The notes beneath the pieces are model-generated. The model saw only the letters and a program-made list of their open reading frames with translations. It searched no databases and was not told the origin of the DNA. Below, one piece after another: positions 60,721-64,000 of a stretch of DNA of 64,000 nt. This stretch comes from Coprinopsis marcescibilis (Eukaryota; Basidiomycota; Agaricomycetes; Agaricales; Psathyrellaceae), in NCBI GenBank assembly GCA_004369085.1, contig ML210151.1, forward strand, positions 165,270-229,269, written 5' to 3'. The position numbers were made by a program, and so were the translations under genes. The stretch's first letter is position 1. Each line of letters starts with the position of its first letter.

Positions 60721-62987
60721 TTAAAAGTCATCTAAATCAACGTAGCGCTCATCCTCGCTGTCATCGTCCAGGTCTATCGAGATATCAACCCTCTTCGACT
60801 GCGCTTTACCCGTGTCGGCTGCAGGTTGCGCTGGTGGGGGTTGCTTGGGTGCACGGCCTAAACTCTTAGACCTATTCGCTGAAAGTGCCTGGAGCGCTAC
60901 GAACTGCAAACGTGGTCAGGACTAAGCACGAATAAAGAATAAAGAATCGAACGGCATACCTTGGATTCACCATTCGTGTTCTCCAATCGTCGGTGGCCTG
61001 GCCTATGAGTGGGGTCAAACCCCAGAGACCTGATGATCGTCCCAGAATACGATTTCTTTGGCATCTCCACCACGTCCCACGCTGCCTGTTCATCGCCAGC
61101 CTTTGTCTTTGCCTTTCCTTTCCCCTTCGTCGTTTCATTTCTTGATAACATGCCCTCTCTTGCCATTAAGACAGCCTCCATCCCGTCTTTATCCTTCTGC
61201 ACGAGCTGCTTCAGCATTCGATCAGCTTCGGCCTGGTCTAACTTCCTCTTCGCTTTGGCTTGCCCCTCCCTTCCAATGTTCTCCGAAGCAAATATAGATC
61301 TGGAGCCACTTCCACCACCTACAATGTGCCCAGAGACGATATATGTCGCGTCCCCTTGCTTGGGCTCGGGCCTCAGACCCCACTGTTTCGCAGGATCATA
61401 CTCCGTCTTCCTCTTCATAGTCGGCTTCGACGTCATTCCACCGGTCCTAAACCAATAGGTCAGTATACCCATTTAAGTCACTGTCACACAAATACGCACC
61501 CAGCAGTAAACTCAGGTCGAGACGCTCTGTTGTGCTGTATCGCAGTCTGCACATGGAACTCGCACACATCACTAACACGCTTATCGCACCAACCACCGCA
61601 CACACTCCCATCCTTCTTTCTCACCCCACACCTTCCCAGATCCCTCGACTTTCCAATGACCGCAATGGACGAAACGGATTCAGGCGTGACAGCGAGAATA
61701 TTATCCACGGGATGCGGTTTATCTGATGCCCTTTGGTACGGCTTCAGAACCCTCGGATTCAACAGCGCAATAACATCTCCAGGTTTGAGCTTCTCAAACA
61801 TCTCAAAGGCGCCCCGACTTCCGCCTCTATACAGCTTCTCCGGGTTCCGTCCGTCGTCGTGTGTAATCGTGTCGACCGAGTCAGCTTCGAAGAGCAGCAA
61901 AGAGAGAAAGGCATCCCCACGGACGACAGCTTTGCCACCGGTGGCAGATGAGGTTGTGCGTGCCCCAAAGTCTACGAGCTTGAGGTTCAGGAACTGCTTT
62001 CCAGCCGGTTTGCGCTCCTCCTCCTGCTCCTTTTTCTTCTTCTTCCACCGGTCCTTGGGATCCACGGCATCCTCGTCTGGGCCAAGTGTTACTGGAGCTC
62101 TGGTACGTTTGATGGGACCGCGTTCTGCGATCACAGCAATAGTAACCCAGTCCCCCGGTACTGGTACGTCGTAACCCTGCTTGTCTGGTTGGAGGCGGAT
62201 GGTGGAGTAGAGTCGCGACGGAGAGAGGTAGAACCGGCCACGAAGGTGGTCTGCAAAGTCTTCATGAGATAACTTTCGGGACCTACAATGAACAAAGATC
62301 GTTTAGCTACACACATTTTCAATGAGAGTGAATACAGGCGTACGTCAGAGCAATACCCGAATGTGGCTCCAGTTTCTGAAACAGCGGGTCATCCGAGGGC
62401 GCCGTGAACTCGTAAGGACCAGGTTCGAGGTCCTCGACTAGCATCAAGTTCTCGTCGCGTTTCGGAGCAGAGAACACGTCCTCGGAGTCCCCTTCAGGTC
62501 TGGGACTGGCTGACCGTACCTGTTCTGCAAACGACGTTGAGCGGTTCACTGGTTCTGGCTTTATCTCCGGTTCATTAGTGACTTTAGAAAGCTTTTGCAG
62601 CAGGTTTGATGGTCGGATAGGTTCATGAGCAGGTGCAGGAAGTTTAGACGAGCTCGAGGCTTGAGGTCTACGCGAAGGCTGTTGTTTTGCTGCAGGCCTG
62701 AGTTTCGGTTGTGGTATTGGTTCACCCTTGGGCATGGAGTCAAGCTTCTGCTTCTTTCCTGTAGAGAAAAGTCAGACAGATGCAACCGTTTTAAAAGGAA
62801 TAAACCGACGTGGCGATGGGGTCGCAGGTGCCAATACAGTGGCTGATTTCTTTCGTTTCGGTGAACGAGGTTTGGCAGCTGCAGTTTTGGGTAAGCTTGA
62901 TAGCTCTGCTTGCAGTTTCGCAATTTGTTTCTGCAGTTCCTCTTTCCGGAATTGTTCCTCTTGCAGTCGACGCGACGAGGCCTCCAT
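60721..62987 (-). CDS. MCM10: DNA replication initiation factor Mcm10
   Basis: Helps activate the CMG helicase and load DNA polymerase alpha. Exons are complement(60721..60903, 60960..61446, 61500..62282, 62344..62758, 62810..62987), 681 residues, introns 51-61 bp. The N-terminal coiled coil (RRLQEEQFRKEELQKQIAKL) is the oligomerisation part. The OB fold begins around residue 200 (FADHLRGRFYLSPSRLYSTI, VPGDWVTIAVIAERG). The core includes KLKPGDVIALLNPRVLKPY. The CCCH zinc finger is at about 416-437: C-GVRKKDGSV-C-GGWCDKRVSDV-CEFH. The C-terminal region is basic with a final acidic tail (SIDLDDDSEDERYVDLDDF). The start is ATG 62987; a GTG six bases upstream is not used. An N-terminal coil, OB fold and zinc finger in that order define the family. 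Confidence 0.95.
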
Positions 62988-63586
62988 CTTCACTCAAGTC
63001 GTCGTGGTTGACTCAAGTTGCTCTGATAAACGTCAATAGCAGTGGTATCCAGTCGGCTGCGTGGATTGGAGGAGATATACACGTCTGAACCCAGACTTTG
63101 AGTCCTAATGCTCGCTGGTGTCAATGACAGTCACAGTCGCGGTCGTCGTTGACGATGAACAGCTCGAATTGATTGGCCGCCGGACGCGCATCGCGTCGAT
63201 CACGAGGTCTGTGGCAGTGTGGCTCTTGTACGGAACTGGGAAACCGGAAGGTCGTTCCCACAAACAAGAGCTTGGCTCCGTTTTAAACTCCGATCCGACC
63301 CTCTCGCCCACGAAAGTGCTGGAAATTTCACTATCCTTGCGGTATAAACTCATATAAATCTGAAACAGACTCTCGCCAATGTATATCGCCGTGTGTATTG
63401 GAGAGAGCGAGGAAAATGTGGCGTTGAGCGACCACTTTCGCCGCAAACAGTGGTCATGGCAGTTGCCGGACCGCTTTCGGTCTCAACCTAAGAGCTGCCA
63501 ACTTGACCCGGCCCTTTGTTTCTACCTCTTACCTTCCTACTTGTCAGAAGGGCACACTGTCCTTGCGCCTGGCTCATCTTTAAGAC
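62988..63586. promoter_or_regulatory. Upstream region of MCM10 and of the edge gene
   Basis: About 600 bp with no gene. A perfect inverted pair of MCB-like half sites, GACGCG-CAT-CGCGTC, lies at 63183-63197, about 196 bp upstream of the MCM10 ATG, with an inverted CCAAT box (ATTGG) at 63172-63176 just beside it. This is the expected kind of control for a G1/S replication gene; binding is inference. Confidence 0.6.
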
Positions 63587-64000
63587 ATGGTTCTCCGACA
63601 TTCTGCACTCATAAATATTAAACAAGGCCTAAAAAGCGGCCTGCCAGGCTCTCGAATGAGGCCTGGGATGGTAGACCCCAGCACAGCTGATTGGATAGCC
63701 TTATCTTCTAAACTCAGTGCACCCATCCGCACCGAGTTTCTTTCCGTCATACAAACACTTCTTTTATTTCTGGACCTTCCTACTCCCGAACTTAACGTAT
63801 ACTGTCGAAAGGTATGTCTTACTCGTGGTAAATCGCTGAAAAGCGCTTGTGCAATGGGCTAAACTACATGGTTTGCAGATTATTTCATTGATCGAGGTAA
63901 GCGTGATAGCAACCGTATAAGCCTGGAACAGTACTTACTACTCCACTAACCATTGCTAACGCTCGCAGATGACCCGAACTTCACTGGTGAATCAAGGGAT
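63587..64000 (+). CDS. Partial gene at right edge, unrecognised
   Basis: Three exons are read, 63587..63811, 63879..63896 and 63969..64000, with phase-consistent GT/AG introns of 67 and 72 bp; the gene runs off the window. The start could be 63587, 63656 or 63668; the later ones (MRPGMVDPSTADW) look more protein-like. The visible product is helical (DWIALSSKLSAPIRTEFLSV, IQTLLLFLDLPTPELNVY). I do not recognise it and give no function. Confidence 0.5.

Noticed and set aside
61260..62174. 304-codon plus-strand frame opposite MCM10
   Set aside because: Covers the OB-fold and zinc-finger exons of MCM10 in antisense, and even crosses a confirmed intron.

Overview
This window is nuclear DNA from a filamentous basidiomycete fungus, almost certainly an Agaricomycete. 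Genes are broken by many short introns (mostly 49-65 bp, GT..AG, with CTNA-type branch sites near the acceptor). The families present are typical of that class: a DUF6535 membrane protein, the large F-box family with a G[FV]EG.WEG-type core, a large divergent G-alpha subunit and a jelly-roll/single-TM receptor-like protein. The species cannot be named from the sequence alone. I reconstructed 21 protein-coding genes (20 end to end, one running off the right edge) and three tRNA genes. Exon joins were checked by reading-frame phase, and every join listed keeps the frame.

Layout. 1-9.9 kb, all on the minus strand: a divergent Cdc20/Cdh1/Ama1-type APC/C activator, a Nudix hydrolase, a small GPI-anchored Cys-rich protein and a degenerate kinase-like protein. 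9.9-16.8 kb is gene-poor, interrupted by one GPI-anchored secreted protein. 16.8-22.8 kb: two homologous F-box genes point away from each other, with the translation factor eEF1B-beta between them. 23.3-30.3 kb: a coiled-coil protein, then a divergent pair, BAP31-like (minus) and the proteasomal deubiquitinase UBP6 (plus), sharing a 270-bp promoter. 30.4-33.8 kb: a 1066-residue DUF6535 membrane protein, convergent with UBP6. 35.6-43.9 kb, plus strand: a Cbf1-type bHLH factor, a divergent G-alpha subunit and an endosomal Na+/H+ exchanger. 44.3-46.7 kb, minus: a receptor-like membrane protein whose cytoplasmic tail is built of ten short repeats. 49.1-52.9 kb: a 1249-residue uncharacterised, mostly disordered protein. 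53.2-53.9 kb: three tRNA-Val(AAC) genes. 54.3-63.0 kb is a cell-cycle and chromatin neighbourhood: a RasGEF (minus) and ASF1 (plus) share a promoter, and MCM10 (minus) converges on ASF1. A partial unknown gene ends the window.

No operon-like unit, CRISPR array, intact transposon or secondary-metabolite cluster is visible. Most of the window is ordinary housekeeping synteny. The parts most worth a second look are: the repeat-built cytoplasmic tail of the receptor-like gene at 44284-46708; the G-alpha gene at 38697-40825, which has Thr where the catalytic Gln is expected, a 5-nt micro-exon and no in-frame ATG; the divergent APC/C activator; and the F-box pair around eEF1B. Functions given for DUF6535, the kinase-like protein, the coiled-coil protein and the 1249-residue protein are descriptive only.
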